DNA from: Oscillospiraceae bacterium
Lineage (GTDB): Bacteria > Bacillota_A > Clostridia > Oscillospirales > Oscillospiraceae
NCBI GenBank assembly: GCA_017540945.1
Contig: JAFYAB010000085.1
Span: 1 to 16,405, forward strand
Direction of reading: 5' to 3'
Length of the DNA stretch: 16,405 bases
Both the position numbers and the translations under genes were made by a program. Shown piece after piece: positions 6,205 to 14,287 of the stretch. The notes under the pieces were generated by a model. That model was not told the origin of the DNA. It did no database searches and saw only the letters and a program-made list of their open reading frames with translations. How positions within the stretch are numbered: position 1 is the stretch's first letter; the number at the start of each line of letters is the position of its first letter.

Positions 6205-9200
6205 TCAGTTGCCGCTGGGGTTGTAAGTGTCCCAGGTGCAAGTTCCGTTCCCCTGGTATCCATTTTCATAGAATCCCGTCAGATAGTCCATATCCTTATC
6301 CATGGGGATGGGATTGTCCTTCGACTGATTATACTGGTTTCCGCTATTGAAATAGTCACCTGTTGCTTCTTCCTTCGCTCGCACCAGAATGATAGTCGAC
6401 CAGTAGCCCGCGGGCACGGTGCAAGAGTAGATATTACCGGATTCCTTAGTAAGCTCTACCCAATTATGGGCAGCGTTATTGGCGTCGCCCATGAAGAAGT
6501 CGACCATCTGCTTACAGCCGCTATTCGACCACCAGCTCGGCATATCCGTTCCGCTGGGGCTAAGGTTGAAATACATCTTCTCGGTGCCGTCGAAGTGTCT
6601 TGACTCCACATCGGTCCAGGTGATCTTGTACGGTCCGTCATCGAGGATATAGGTCAGGTGGTTTTGGGTAACTTCGACGCCGTCCAGGGTCTTCCACTTG
6701 GGATCAACAGCGAAGGTGCCGTTGTTGTAGGCCGCGACCGCGTCGGCGCCCAGCTGCTTGATGATCAGGTAGCCGTTACTCAGCTTGGTGTTCATATCAT
6801 GGGCCGTTATGGTGAGGGAACCCCAGTCCTTCGTTTTGACCGTAAAGGTCGAGGCGACGGTCAGCTCAGTTCTTGGGATGTCCGTCCCATCCAGCTCGTA
6901 GCCCAGGTAGGAGTACCCAACATCGTCAATCACGTTCAACAGGTAGATGTCAATGATCTTATTCTTGTTGTGGTAATCCCTGATGTAGACGATCTTATTC
7001 TGCAGGTAGGAATCCGGGACTTCCTTCAGGTAGTAAACTACACTTCCCTGAGGAGACAGATTGGTGCCGATATCAGCTTCCTCAGAAGCCTTATACGCAT
7101 CCGCTCTCTTCCAGCTGCGGACAGAGCCGTCGTACGGTACCGCACCTTCGACAGCGCATTGCTTGTCTGCAGCATAAACTGCTTTGAAGGTCGCATTGAA
7201 AACAGTCGTTGAATCCAACTCTGCGTAGTTCTTGTAGTAACCACCGTAAAGATATCCGGTCGGAACCATGCTCTGCAGGTTGACTTTCTCGCCTTTGATA
7301 AGCGGACGGGCTTCGACAATACCGGTAGAAGAATGGAACACGTAATAGTACGGCGTCGTGGACCAGACTGCGACCATGACATCATACGGAGTCTTTTCGT
7401 CCGCGCCTACGTGCGTGACGGGTCTGCCTTCAATGGAGGGGTCGTCATTGTGGACGGTGAAGTAGTTATTAGCGTGGTCGGCGTCAGCGACGTTGAACTT
7501 CAGCCACACGTCGTCTTCCGCAACTTCCTGCGGATTGAAGCTCGCAATGGTCTTATCCTGGTTGAAGTTGATGACCTGCTGCTCCGACAGCTTCACCCAG
7601 CCCATGAAGACGTATCCGGCAGGATGCGTGAAGAGATCGGGTTCGATGGGAATGGGCGCGTTGACGGGAGTCTCGTCGGATTCAACGTACTCGTTTTCAA
7701 TGCCGCCTGTGGTCGTGCCGTCCAGGGTGCCGCCGTTGCCGTACCAGATCACGTGGGTGGGAGCCGGCGGGGTGATGGGGCCGAACTCCGCGCGGAGCTG
7801 GACGGTATAGACCATCTGCGCTCTGCCTTCATTGTCAACAACCGGGTTGTTATTGTCATCCAGCAGAGGCTCGATCTTGGCGTTTTCGGCCTGGACGTTG
7901 AAGTTCGCGCCGGGATAAATGATGGAGCCCTCGATGTCCGCATACTCGCCGGTGGCGTCGTTATATTTCTGCATGACCCAGTAGAGGAACTGCTCGTTCT
8001 CCGGATCGTCGGGGGTGACAGCCTCCTGGGCGACGGCGATGCCGTTCTCCTTGTAGAGGAGGGCGTCCGTCGGATTGGGGCTGCTGCAGTTGGAGTCGTA
8101 GGCAACGTAGATGCCCTTGGAGCCCTCCAGGACCTTACTCCACTTGCAGTAGAGATCCAGCTTGCGGGTGATCCATCCACGGTTGACGTCCTTGTTGATG
8201 CCGGCGTCCGTCAGAAGGCCCCACTTGTCCATGGGGATGTTGTCCACCTCATGCGTCTCCGGATCTTCCTGCGTGGCAATATTGTCCGTCATGTCCTTGG
8301 TCTTGTCGTAAGCCGGGGTCGCGGGGACGGTGTCGTCGGTCAGACGGGTGTCCTTGTTGTAGGGTACCGTGAGCGCCTCGTCGGTGTACCAGCCGATGAA
8401 CTCATAGCCGGTGCGGAGGCCGGACGGGATGGAGACCTTGCCGTTGTAGGCGATACGGAAGTTCGTCGCCTGGCTCTCGGAGCCCCAGTCCAGGGTCTCG
8501 TCGCGGACGCCGTTGATGGTAGCGTTGGGATGGAGGAAGACACGGTACTCGATCTGGCGCCACTTGGCGTAGACCTTGACGCCGTTCAGCGGCATCGTGG
8601 TGAAGGTACACGGCTGCGTGCAGGTCTCGTCATAATACCAACCCTCAAAAACGAATCCCGTTTGGGCGTTCGGCACGTAATAATCGTCGCCGTCCTTGTT
8701 GTAGGAGGTGATATCCGCGCCGTAGAGGATTTTTGCGGAGTTCTTATAGAAGCCTGCACTCGAGATATCCAGCTTGTTGTTCCGGCCGTCCACATAGAGG
8801 CCATCCCAGAAGGCGATGTCGTAGCTTCTGCGGGTGTAATAGCAGTAGACGTTTCTTGCGCTGCTGTTTCTCCAAATATTGTTCTGTGCGTTTCCGTTGG
8901 AACTGTACGCTTCGGGCGGATAGTCAGTTCCATTCTCTCCGCCCTTGTAGAAGCCAACCAGATCGATGTAGTCCTCGGCTTCAGTAAAGAAGTTGTAGTT
9001 TGCATCAACGGACTTGTACTCAACGAAACCCATCCCTCTGTAAGTCCTGGTCGGTGTTTCGTTCGGGAGCGCTTCCACGTAGTAATGGATCGTCTTTGTG
9101 GAGTGGTCGGCAGTATCCAAATGGAAGGTAACATCCGCATCGGGCATGACGTCGATGTAGATCAGCACCTCGCTGTAGGGCGTATCGCTCTGGGGATCCC

Positions 9201-11901
9201 AACGCTCACCGTTGTTGTAGGTCGTGCCGTTTGTGCCCACAATGGGGAAGTTGTCTCCGATGTTCTGCTCGTAGAGGGCTTTTATCGTTTTAATTGTGGT
9301 CCAGCCAGCCGCGTGATATTCATAAACCGTGGGGTTGGCAGTGGACGACCTGATCAGGTAGTATTTTGTACCGGAGATCTGGTTGACATTTGTCCAGGTA
9401 CCGTTGTAATATGCCTGCCATGTACGATCCTGGCGTCTCAGACTATATACAGTATTATCGATCAGGAGGAAATAAGTGCCTTCACTTTGATTTCCGTATA
9501 CAGTCGGTGCAGTCGTTCCGAAGCTGTGATAAAAGTAGTCCTGATTATCTTTAACATCAAGTGTGTAGCGCGTACCATTACTTGCATAGAAATAGTAATC
9601 AACTTCACTGTTTGCCCAAGCATCCCAGTCGGGGTCCGAGACCTCATAATAGCCTGCACTCATTTGTACTTGGAACTGCAGCTCATGCTCATTCCGGTCA
9701 AAATGCACGTGTGCAACCGTGCCGCCGGCGGGCTTGACGTTGACGTCGGTATCGTACTGGCCCAGGTGGAAGCCATCGTAGCTATAGGTCTGGCCGTTGA
9801 CGGTGCAGCTGGTCTCGCTGGTGTTCGTGACCGGGTTGACCGGATCGGTGGTGGAGCCGGTCATCGGGACAGCCGCCACGAAGTCATAGCCATCGCCGTT
9901 GATGTTCTGCTTCCAGATGACGACGGTATAGCTCGCAGTCGGAGACTGGATCCACTTGGCGTAGAGAACGGTACGGTCGGTGATCTTATTGCCGAACACA
10001 AATTCCTCGCCGGTGGGGGCCGCGCCTTCAGAGGCGGGAGCGCCGGTCCACCAGCCGTCGAAAGTGTAGCCGGGACGGGTCATCTCCAGATCGGGCTCCC
10101 GGGTGACCTCTTCCTGCTTGATGAAGATGGGGGCGTTGTAGGTGGCGCCGTAGCCGTTCTCCTCAAAGACCAGCCAGTGGCCCTTGGAGACGTCATTGGA
10201 GAAGGTGACGTCGCCGTCGATGACCATGACGGTGCCCTGAGGATAGGGCTCGCTGACCTCTTCGCCGTCGTAGGTGGGCTCCTTGCCCTCTTCCATCACA
10301 ACGTGCGTATCGCCGTTCGAGTCCTTCTGCGGGATCCAGCCCTCGAAGTTCTCCTCCTGGGAAAGAACGGTGTAGTCCTGGGACACCACGTAGGTCGCCT
10401 CGGTTTCGCTGGGGAGCATGATCGCGTTCTCGGACGCCAGGGTGACGCCGGTCTTATCGATGTAGGTCACCGTAAAGACGCCGTAGATCATCGCATAGAT
10501 GTTGATCACGTCACCGTCCGTCATGGCTCTCTTCTCGAGATAGGTGCGGATCTTATCGACCGAGTAAGCTCTGGTGGTGGTGGAATAGTTCTTGCCGTAG
10601 TGCTCCGTGTCGTAGTTCTCGTCCGCTCCATTCACGTTGGCTGCGGCCTCGTCGATGGTCCAGCCGGCAAAGAGCTGGTTCTCGCTCAGCACGTCGCCGA
10701 CGCCGGGGTCGGTAAAGAAGGCTTCCATCTCCTCCAGCGTGTCGCTGTTCTTGACGTAGTAGGTCCTGACAGGCTCCGCGCCCTCTTCCAGGGAGCGGTA
10801 GAAGTTGACGGTGGCGCGGGCTTCGGGCAGCGTGCTGCCGTCAACGATGACGTAGATCGAGAAGTCCTTGGCGAAGAAGCGCAGGGCTTTCTGACCGCCG
10901 CGGTTGACGGAGACCAGGTCGGAGCTGATATACTCCACAGTGCCATCGTCCTTGACGTGGAGCACAACCGGACTCTTGAGGGTCTCAAGACCGTCGACAA
11001 GCAACTGCACCTCAACGTTGGCGCTGGGCTCGACCTCTTCGCCGTCCCGGAAGAAGGAGATGTCCGCCGCGGCAAAAACCGCAGTTCCGATGTCCGCAGT
11101 AATGGTCGCCAGAACCGCGTTGTCCGTGACACGGGTCGTAGACATATCGGAATTCTCAGGCAGAGCGCCTTCGGGAGCGTTCACGGTGATGCTGATGTCC
11201 TCGCCGGCTTCGCCGTTGAAATTCTGGGCGGGCATGGGCCAGGTGGGAGTGGGCTCAGGCTCTTCCTGCTTGGGCTGACGCAGCAGGTCCAGACGCATCA
11301 GGATCTGCGCCAGCTGGGCGCGGGTGGTGGTGTTCTTGGGACGGAAGGTGCTGTCGTCAAAGCCGGCGATCAAGCCGACTCCGGTGCAGTACTGCACGGC
11401 CTCACGGGCGTACGCAGACACGCTGGCCATGTCGGAGAAGGTGCGGTCAATGGTATTCTCCAACTCGATGCCGGCGGCTTGGATGTAGGCGTAGAGTATG
11501 GTGCAGAGGTCCTGCCGGGTAATGGCGCGGTTCGGCGCAAAGCGGTTGTTGCCAACGCCGGACACGATATCCTGCTTCGCTGCCCAGGCAGCCGCGCCGG
11601 TGTACCACTTGCAGGGCGCGACGTCTACGAAAGCAGTGTAAATGTTGTCGACCCCTACATCCGCAACGCGGGTCAGGACCGTGACCATCATGGCACGGGT
11701 GACCTGTGCGTTGGGCGCGAAGGAGGTGTCGCTGACACCGGTCATCCAGCCCCTCTCACTGACATACTCCACGGCCTCAGCGTACCAAGCGCCGTCCTTG
11801 ACATCCACGTACGAGGCAGCCTCGGCCGGGATCAGGAGCATGGAGAAGGACATGATGACAGCAAGCATCAGAGCGACGATTCGAGAGAGCTTTTTAGTCA
11901 T
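6205..11901 (-). CDS. giant SLH-anchored surface protein with Listeria-Bacteroides repeats
   Basis: A 1898-residue protein. Residues 1-29 are a signal peptide (charged start, hydrophobic core, AEA cleavage site). Three SLH domains follow (about 30-80, 90-140, 153-205), each with features such as ITRQDLCTILY or TTRAQLAQIL; these bind the cell-wall polymer. After a Pro/Glu linker comes a long array of beta-rich repeats of the InlB/Flg_new type, recognised by GYxFxGWxxx...YAKW, for example near residues 610, 1080, 1163 and 1428. The last 120 residues (from about KMYFNLSPSG) look like a carbohydrate-binding-type beta domain, weakly similar to CBM26. There is no LPXTG motif. The likely role is adhesion or glycan binding at the surface. 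The start at 11901 has GGGG 10 bases upstream; an ATG at 11908 is out of frame and stops after four codons. Confidence 0.9.
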   Translation of the reverse strand: MTKKLSRIVALMLAVIMSFSMLLIPAEAASYVDVKDGAWYAEAVEYVSERGWMTGVSDTSFAPNAQVTRAMMVTVLTRVADVGVDNIYTAFVDVAPCKWYTGAAAWAAKQDIVSGVGNNRFAPNRAITRQDLCTILYAYIQAAGIELENTIDRTFSDMASVSAYAREAVQYCTGVGLIAGFDDSTFRPKNTTTRAQLAQILMRLDLLRQPKQEEPEPTPTWPMPAQNFNGEAGEDISITVNAPEGALPENSDMSTTRVTDNAVLATITADIGTAVFAAADISFFRDGEEVEPSANVEVQLLVDGLETLKSPVVLHVKDDGTVEYISSDLVSVNRGGQKALRFFAKDFSIYVIVDGSTLPEARATVNFYRSLEEGAEPVRTYYVKNSDTLEEMEAFFTDPGVGDVLSENQLFAGWTIDEAAANVNGADENYDTEHYGKNYSTTTRAYSVDKIRTYLEKRAMTDGDVINIYAMIYGVFTVTYIDKTGVTLASENAIMLPSETEATYVVSQDYTVLSQEENFEGWIPQKDSNGDTHVVMEEGKEPTYDGEEVSEPYPQGTVMVIDGDVTFSNDVSKGHWLVFEENGYGATYNAPIFIKQEEVTREPDLEMTRPGYTFDGWWTGAPASEGAAPTGEEFVFGNKITDRTVLYAKWIQSPTASYTVVIWKQNINGDGYDFVAAVPMTGSTTDPVNPVTNTSETSCTVNGQTYSYDGFHLGQYDTDVNVKPAGGTVAHVHFDRNEHELQFQVQMSAGYYEVSDPDWDAWANSEVDYYFYASNGTRYTLDVKDNQDYFYHSFGTTAPTVYGNQSEGTYFLLIDNTVYSLRRQDRTWQAYYNGTWTNVNQISGTKYYLIRSSTANPTVYEYHAAGWTTIKTIKALYEQNIGDNFPIVGTNGTTYNNGERWDPQSDTPYSEVLIYIDVMPDADVTFHLDTADHSTKTIHYYVEALPNETPTRTYRGMGFVEYKSVDANYNFFTEAEDYIDLVGFYKGGENGTDYPPEAYSSNGNAQNNIWRNSSARNVYCYYTRRSYDIAFWDGLYVDGRNNKLDISSAGFYKNSAKILYGADITSYNKDGDDYYVPNAQTGFVFEGWYYDETCTQPCTFTTMPLNGVKVYAKWRQIEYRVFLHPNATINGVRDETLDWGSESQATNFRIAYNGKVSIPSGLRTGYEFIGWYTDEALTVPYNKDTRLTDDTVPATPAYDKTKDMTDNIATQEDPETHEVDNIPMDKWGLLTDAGINKDVNRGWITRKLDLYCKWSKVLEGSKGIYVAYDSNCSSPNPTDALLYKENGIAVAQEAVTPDDPENEQFLYWVMQKYNDATGEYADIEGSIIYPGANFNVQAENAKIEPLLDDNNNPVVDNEGRAQMVYTVQLRAEFGPITPPAPTHVIWYGNGGTLDGTTTGGIENEYVESDETPVNAPIPIEPDLFTHPAGYVFMGWVKLSEQQVINFNQDKTIASFNPQEVAEDDVWLKFNVADADHANNYFTVHNDDPSIEGRPVTHVGADEKTPYDVMVAVWSTTPYYYVFHSSTGIVEARPLIKGEKVNLQSMVPTGYLYGGYYKNYAELDSTTVFNATFKAVYAADKQCAVEGAVPYDGSVRSWKRADAYKASEEADIGTNLSPQGSVVYYLKEVPDSYLQNKIVYIRDYHNKNKIIDIYLLNVIDDVGYSYLGYELDGTDIPRTELTVASTFTVKTKDWGSLTITAHDMNTKLSNGYLIIKQLGADAVAAYNNGTFAVDPKWKTLDGVEVTQNHLTYILDDGPYKITWTDVESRHFDGTEKMYFNLSPSGTDMPSWWSNSGCKQMVDFFMGDANNAAHNWVELTKESGNIYSCTVPAGYWSTIILVRAKEEATGDYFNSGNQYNQSKDNPIPMDKDMDYLTGFYENGYQGNGTCTWDTYNPSGN

Positions 11902-11976
11902 TTTTCATGTTCCCCTTTCAAAAAGAGTTCGTGATGGACATAATAACACACAGTATTAGACCATACTTTCGTCCTA

Positions 11977-12005
11977 ATTATAAAGACTTCCAGCCCTTCG
12001 TGCAA
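11977..12005 (-). promoter_or_regulatory. sigma-A promoter of the surface-protein operon
   Basis: Minus strand TTGCAC (12000-12005), 17-base spacer, TATAAT (11977-11982). It gives a 5' leader of about 70 bases. This is the only good promoter found for the three genes down to the terminator at 5376. Confidence 0.72.
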
Positions 12006-12019
12006 TAGCTCGGGACGCA

Positions 12020-12037
12020 TCTTAAGAATTCTTAAGA
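12020..12037. promoter_or_regulatory. 18-bp perfect palindrome upstream of the surface-protein promoter
   Basis: tcttaagaattcttaaga is its own reverse complement and also contains a 10-bp direct repeat of TCTTAAGAA. It lies 14 bases upstream of the -35, where a dimeric activator, for example an OmpR-type response regulator with TTAAG half-sites, could bind. The regulator is not in the window, so the role is inferred. Confidence 0.5.
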
Positions 12038-12235
12038 AAGCGGTCATGTTGTACATTTTCGTTTATTGTATGGTGCTGCATTTGTCGGCTTTGACAGGGG
12101 TTTTTGTATAGTAATGGCGTATATATGTATGTGTTGCGGAGAGCTGCTGAAGCCGGGGATTTCGTTGGGGAAACAGGTGGTAAAACGACATTTTGTGGGG
12201 TTTTGAGGATCGGCATACAAGATTTGGCGCATTGG

Positions 12236-12308
12236 ATTTGCCTGCGGCAAATTGCATTCGTCCCGAATGCCGGGACGCTCACCCTGGCGGGTTAGAGCGT
12301 CCCCTACG
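12236..12308. repeat. three consecutive hairpins, the last ending in CCCTACG
   Basis: Perfect stems: 12236-12242 with 12246-12252 (7 bp, loop tgc), 12254-12260 with 12264-12270 (7 bp, loop tcc), and 12272-12280 with 12295-12303 (9 bp, loop 14). The last is followed by ctacg. They look like REP-type intergenic elements. Confidence 0.65.
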
Positions 12309-12331
12309 GCGGCGCGTGTCAGGCGGGCGCG

Positions 12332-12393
12332 GCGCGGCGGACAAGCAATGCTTGTCCCTACGGGCGCGGCGGACAAGCAATGCTTGTCCCTAC
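12332..12393. repeat. two direct copies of a 30-bp palindromic repeat
   Basis: Identical 30-base units at 12332-12361 and 12364-12393, repeating every 32 bases. Each contains a 19-base palindrome (12339-12357 and 12371-12389; 9-bp arms around one base) followed by ctac. The end motif matches the hairpins at 12272-12308 and 16306-16378. Confidence 0.8.
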
Positions 12394-12481
12394 AGGCGGG
12401 GTATACGAAATGGCGCTCCTGAGAATAATGTTGCGAATAATATATATAATGTAGGGCATGCTATTGGCATGAGGTGGTTGG

Positions 12482-13156
12482 ATGCTGATTTCGATGATCC
12501 GGACGGGGGTGCTCTACGGGCTGCTGATCCTGGCGGTGCGGCTGATGGGAAAGCGGCAGGTGGCGGAGATGGAGCCCGCGGAATTCGTGGTGACCATGCT
12601 GCTGGCCAACCTGGCCGCGGTGCCCATGCAGGACAACGGCCTGCCCCTGCTCTCCGGCGTGGTGCCGATCTTCACGGTGCTGGCCCTGGAGCTGATCCTG
12701 GCGGTGCTGTCCATGAAGCTGCTGCCCGTGCGGCGGATGCTCAACGGGGTGCCGACCCTGCTGATCCGGGAGGGAGAGATCGACCAGAGGGCCCTGGCCG
12801 CCAGCCGGGTCAGCCTCGACGAGCTGGAGCAGAAGCTCCGGGAGAAGGACGTGTTCGACTATCAGAACGTGGCCTACGCCATTCTGGAGACCGACGGAGA
12901 GCTGACGGTGATGCCCTATCCCCAGCATCAGACCGCCACCCGGGGGGATCTGTGCGCGGAGCTCTCCCCTGTGGGGCTGTCTTACAACCTGATCTCGGAC
13001 GGCGTGGTGCTCCGGGACAACCTGCGGCAAGCCGGCCGCGGGGAGGCCTGGCTGCGGGCGGAGCTGGCCCGGCGGGGTCTTCGTGCAAAGGACGTGTTTT
13101 TGCTGTCCACGGACGGAAGCGGTGCGATACGGATCGTACTGCGGCAGAAACGATAG
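12482..13156 (+). CDS. DUF421 (YetF-like) membrane protein
   Basis: A 224-residue protein with three hydrophobic segments in the N-terminal 80 residues (about 7-22, 35-50, 57-76) and a soluble cytoplasmic domain from about 85. RLMGKRQVAEMEPAEFV just after the first segment is a hallmark of the DUF421/YetF family. In the soluble domain, PTLLIREGEID and VFDYQNVAYAILETDGELTV are family-typical. The family is common in spore-forming Firmicutes; its biochemical role is unsettled. GAGGTGG lies a few bases before the ATG. A longer overlapping frame from 12193 is a shadow. It is followed after 43 bases by a DUF4363 gene, a frequent partner, so the two probably form an operon. A 7-bp hairpin (13165-13171 with 13178-13184) lies between them. 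Confidence 0.88.
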   Translation: MLISMIRTGVLYGLLILAVRLMGKRQVAEMEPAEFVVTMLLANLAAVPMQDNGLPLLSGVVPIFTVLALELILAVLSMKLLPVRRMLNGVPTLLIREGEIDQRALAASRVSLDELEQKLREKDVFDYQNVAYAILETDGELTVMPYPQHQTATRGDLCAELSPVGLSYNLISDGVVLRDNLRQAGRGEAWLRAELARRGLRAKDVFLLSTDGSGAIRIVLRQKR

Positions 13157-13199
13157 GACATTCCGGCCGCTTTGGGCAGCGGCCGCTGCGGAGGACGCT

Positions 13200-13568
13200 A
13201 TGAAATACTTTTGGATCGGGGTGATGATCCTCTGCCTGCTGCTGACGGGCTGCTTTCTCTCCCAGCGGGAGCTCCGGCAGAGGACCGAAGCGGTGGCTGC
13301 TCCCCTGGCGCAGGCCATCGCCGCGTACCAGCGGGGCGAGACAGAGCAGGGCCGCCGTCTGTCGGAGACGGCGGCCCTGGAGTGGGAGCGGCAGGAGGGC
13401 GTCCTCGCTTCCCTGCTGAGCCATAATTACACCAACCGGATCAGCGCGGCCCTGGCGGAGCTGGGCCGGACAAGGGAGGAGGACTTCCTGCGGGTCTGCG
13501 AGGGTCTGCTGCGGGACATTCGGGCCCTGGCGGAGCAGGAACGGGCTGTATGGAGGAATATTTTATGA
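13200..13568 (+). CDS. DUF4363 family protein
   Basis: A 122-residue protein with one N-terminal membrane segment (about 3-20, including the sequence LLLTGCFLS) and a helical remainder rich in Ala, Glu and Arg, likely outside the membrane. The length and helix pattern fit the DUF4363 family, which is often encoded directly after DUF421. LTGC could be a lipobox, though the hydrophobic stretch is short. GGAGG lies 6 bases before the ATG at 13200. It ends facing the dCMP deaminase gene, so the two transcripts converge. Confidence 0.75.
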   Translation: MKYFWIGVMILCLLLTGCFLSQRELRQRTEAVAAPLAQAIAAYQRGETEQGRRLSETAALEWERQEGVLASLLSHNYTNRISAALAELGRTREEDFLRVCEGLLRDIRALAEQERAVWRNIL

Positions 13569-13570
13569 AT

Positions 13571-13606
13571 AAAAAGAACAGGTCCGCGAATAATCGCAGC
13601 CTGTCC
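13571..13606 (-). terminator. Rho-independent terminator of the dCMP deaminase gene
   Basis: The stem pairs 13576-13582 with 13600-13606 (one G-U pair in minus-strand RNA), with an inner gcga/tcgc hairpin. On the minus strand it is followed by TTTTTATTC. It lies in the gap between convergent genes and starts only a few bases after the DUF4363 stop at 13568. A further 7-bp hairpin (13630-13636 with 13640-13646) lies between it and the deaminase stop. Confidence 0.75.
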
Positions 13607-13657
13607 TTGGATATGTCGGCGCAGATCGGGCGGGCAATCTGCCCGCGCCGGAGATTG

Positions 13658-14149
13658 CTAAATCTCGTAGTCCTCGCCGAGGATGGAATCGTCGTGGATG
13701 ACCCACTCCTGGACGTTGACGGCGTTGTAGGTGTCCTTGCCTGTGCGCATGACCACCCGCTTGATGCCGGCGTTGATGATCACACGGCGGCACATGGAGC
13801 AGGGCTCGACGCTCTCCAGGTATTCGCCGGTCTTGGCGTTGCGGCCCGCCAGGAAGAGGGTCCCGCCCAGGCACTCGCTGCGGGAGGCGGAGATGATGGC
13901 GTTCATCTCGGCGTGGACGCTGCGGCAGAGCTCGTAGCGCTGGCCGTGGGGGATGTTCAGCTTGTCCCGCAGGCAGTAGCCCATGTCGATGCAGTTGTCC
14001 CGGCCCCGGGGCGCGCCGTTGTAGCCGGTGGACACGATCTCATCGTTGCGGACGATGATGGCGCCATAGCGCGAACGGCCGCAGGTCGAGCGCTCCAGCA
14101 CCGTCTCCGCGATGTCCAGGTAGTAGTTTTCCTTGTCGATCCGTCCCAT
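13658..14149 (-). CDS. deoxycytidylate (dCMP) deaminase family protein
   Basis: A 163-residue zinc deaminase with HAE at 79-81 and PCSMC at 116-120, the catalytic and zinc-binding motifs of the dCMP/ComEB-type cytidine deaminase fold. A further Cys/His-rich stretch (DNCIDMGYC, around 51-59) and GYNGAPRG (42-49) are typical of dCMP deaminases. The enzyme should convert dCMP to dUMP for thymidylate synthesis, in the cytoplasm. The start at 14149 is chosen because GAGGAG (14159-14164) lies 9 bases upstream; the ATG at 14173 lies before that site. It has its own promoter and terminator. It could instead be a ComEB-like protein of unclear role, but the motifs favour dCMP deaminase. Confidence 0.9.
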   Translation of the reverse strand: MGRIDKENYYLDIAETVLERSTCGRSRYGAIIVRNDEIVSTGYNGAPRGRDNCIDMGYCLRDKLNIPHGQRYELCRSVHAEMNAIISASRSECLGGTLFLAGRNAKTGEYLESVEPCSMCRRVIINAGIKRVVMRTGKDTYNAVNVQEWVIHDDSILGEDYEI

Positions 14150-14183
14150 TGCAGATTGCTCCTCAAAATCCAAATTTTGTCAT

Positions 14184-14212
14184 ATTATAGCACAGCTTTT
14201 TTCAAACTGCAA
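14184..14212 (-). promoter_or_regulatory. sigma-A promoter of the dCMP deaminase gene
   Basis: Minus strand TTGCAG (14207-14212), 17-base spacer, TATAAT (14184-14189), about 35 bases before the chosen start at 14149. Confidence 0.72.
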
Positions 14213-14220
14213 GGGGAAAT

Positions 14221-14266
14221 CACAAAATATGCGGGTTTTCTTTCAGAAAAACCCGCATATTTTGTG
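14221..14266 (-). terminator. 19-bp perfect hairpin terminator after the hydantoinase gene
   Basis: Arms 14221-14239 and 14248-14266 pair without mismatch around an 8-base loop. On the minus strand the GC core (gcggg/cccgc) is followed by ATATTTTG, which can serve as the T-rich tail. It starts about 20 bases past the stop at 14288 and lies just upstream of the deaminase promoter. Confidence 0.8.
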
Positions 14267-14287
14267 TTTTTTCCTCCACCTTCGAGC

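Larger units (their letters stand above)
11902..12481. other. 580-bp gene-free region
   Basis: Between the divergent surface-protein and DUF421 genes. The left part holds the surface-protein promoter and palindrome. Bases about 12040-12230 are AT-richer, and I see no gene there. Bases 12236-12393 are a tract of hairpin repeats. Short open frames across the region have no ribosome binding sites or coding character. A TATAAT at 12445-12450 may be the -10 for the DUF421 gene, but no good -35 is visible. Confidence 0.7.

Noticed and set aside
7333..11934. A 1533-codon open frame on the plus strand opposite the giant surface-protein gene
   Set aside because: The opposite strand encodes a coherent signal peptide, SLH domains and repeats. 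The plus-strand translation is low-complexity Val/Gly/Asp/Arg with no domain, as expected from a GC-rich codon-biased shadow.
12091..12112. TTGACA and TATAGT on the plus strand as a promoter
   Set aside because: The spacer is only 10 bases and no plus-strand gene follows for almost 400 bases.
12022..12376. Overlapping minus-strand open frames of 64-110 codons in the gene-free region
   Set aside because: No ribosome binding sites, no coding character, and they cover the palindromic repeats.
12332..12393. Possible CRISPR-like array
   Set aside because: Only two repeat copies with a 2-base gap, no spacers and no cas genes.
12193..13203. A 336-codon plus-strand open frame overlapping the DUF421 gene
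   Set aside because: It begins in the hairpin repeat tract and becomes Gly/Ala/Arg-rich in a frame shifted against the clearly conserved DUF421 protein.
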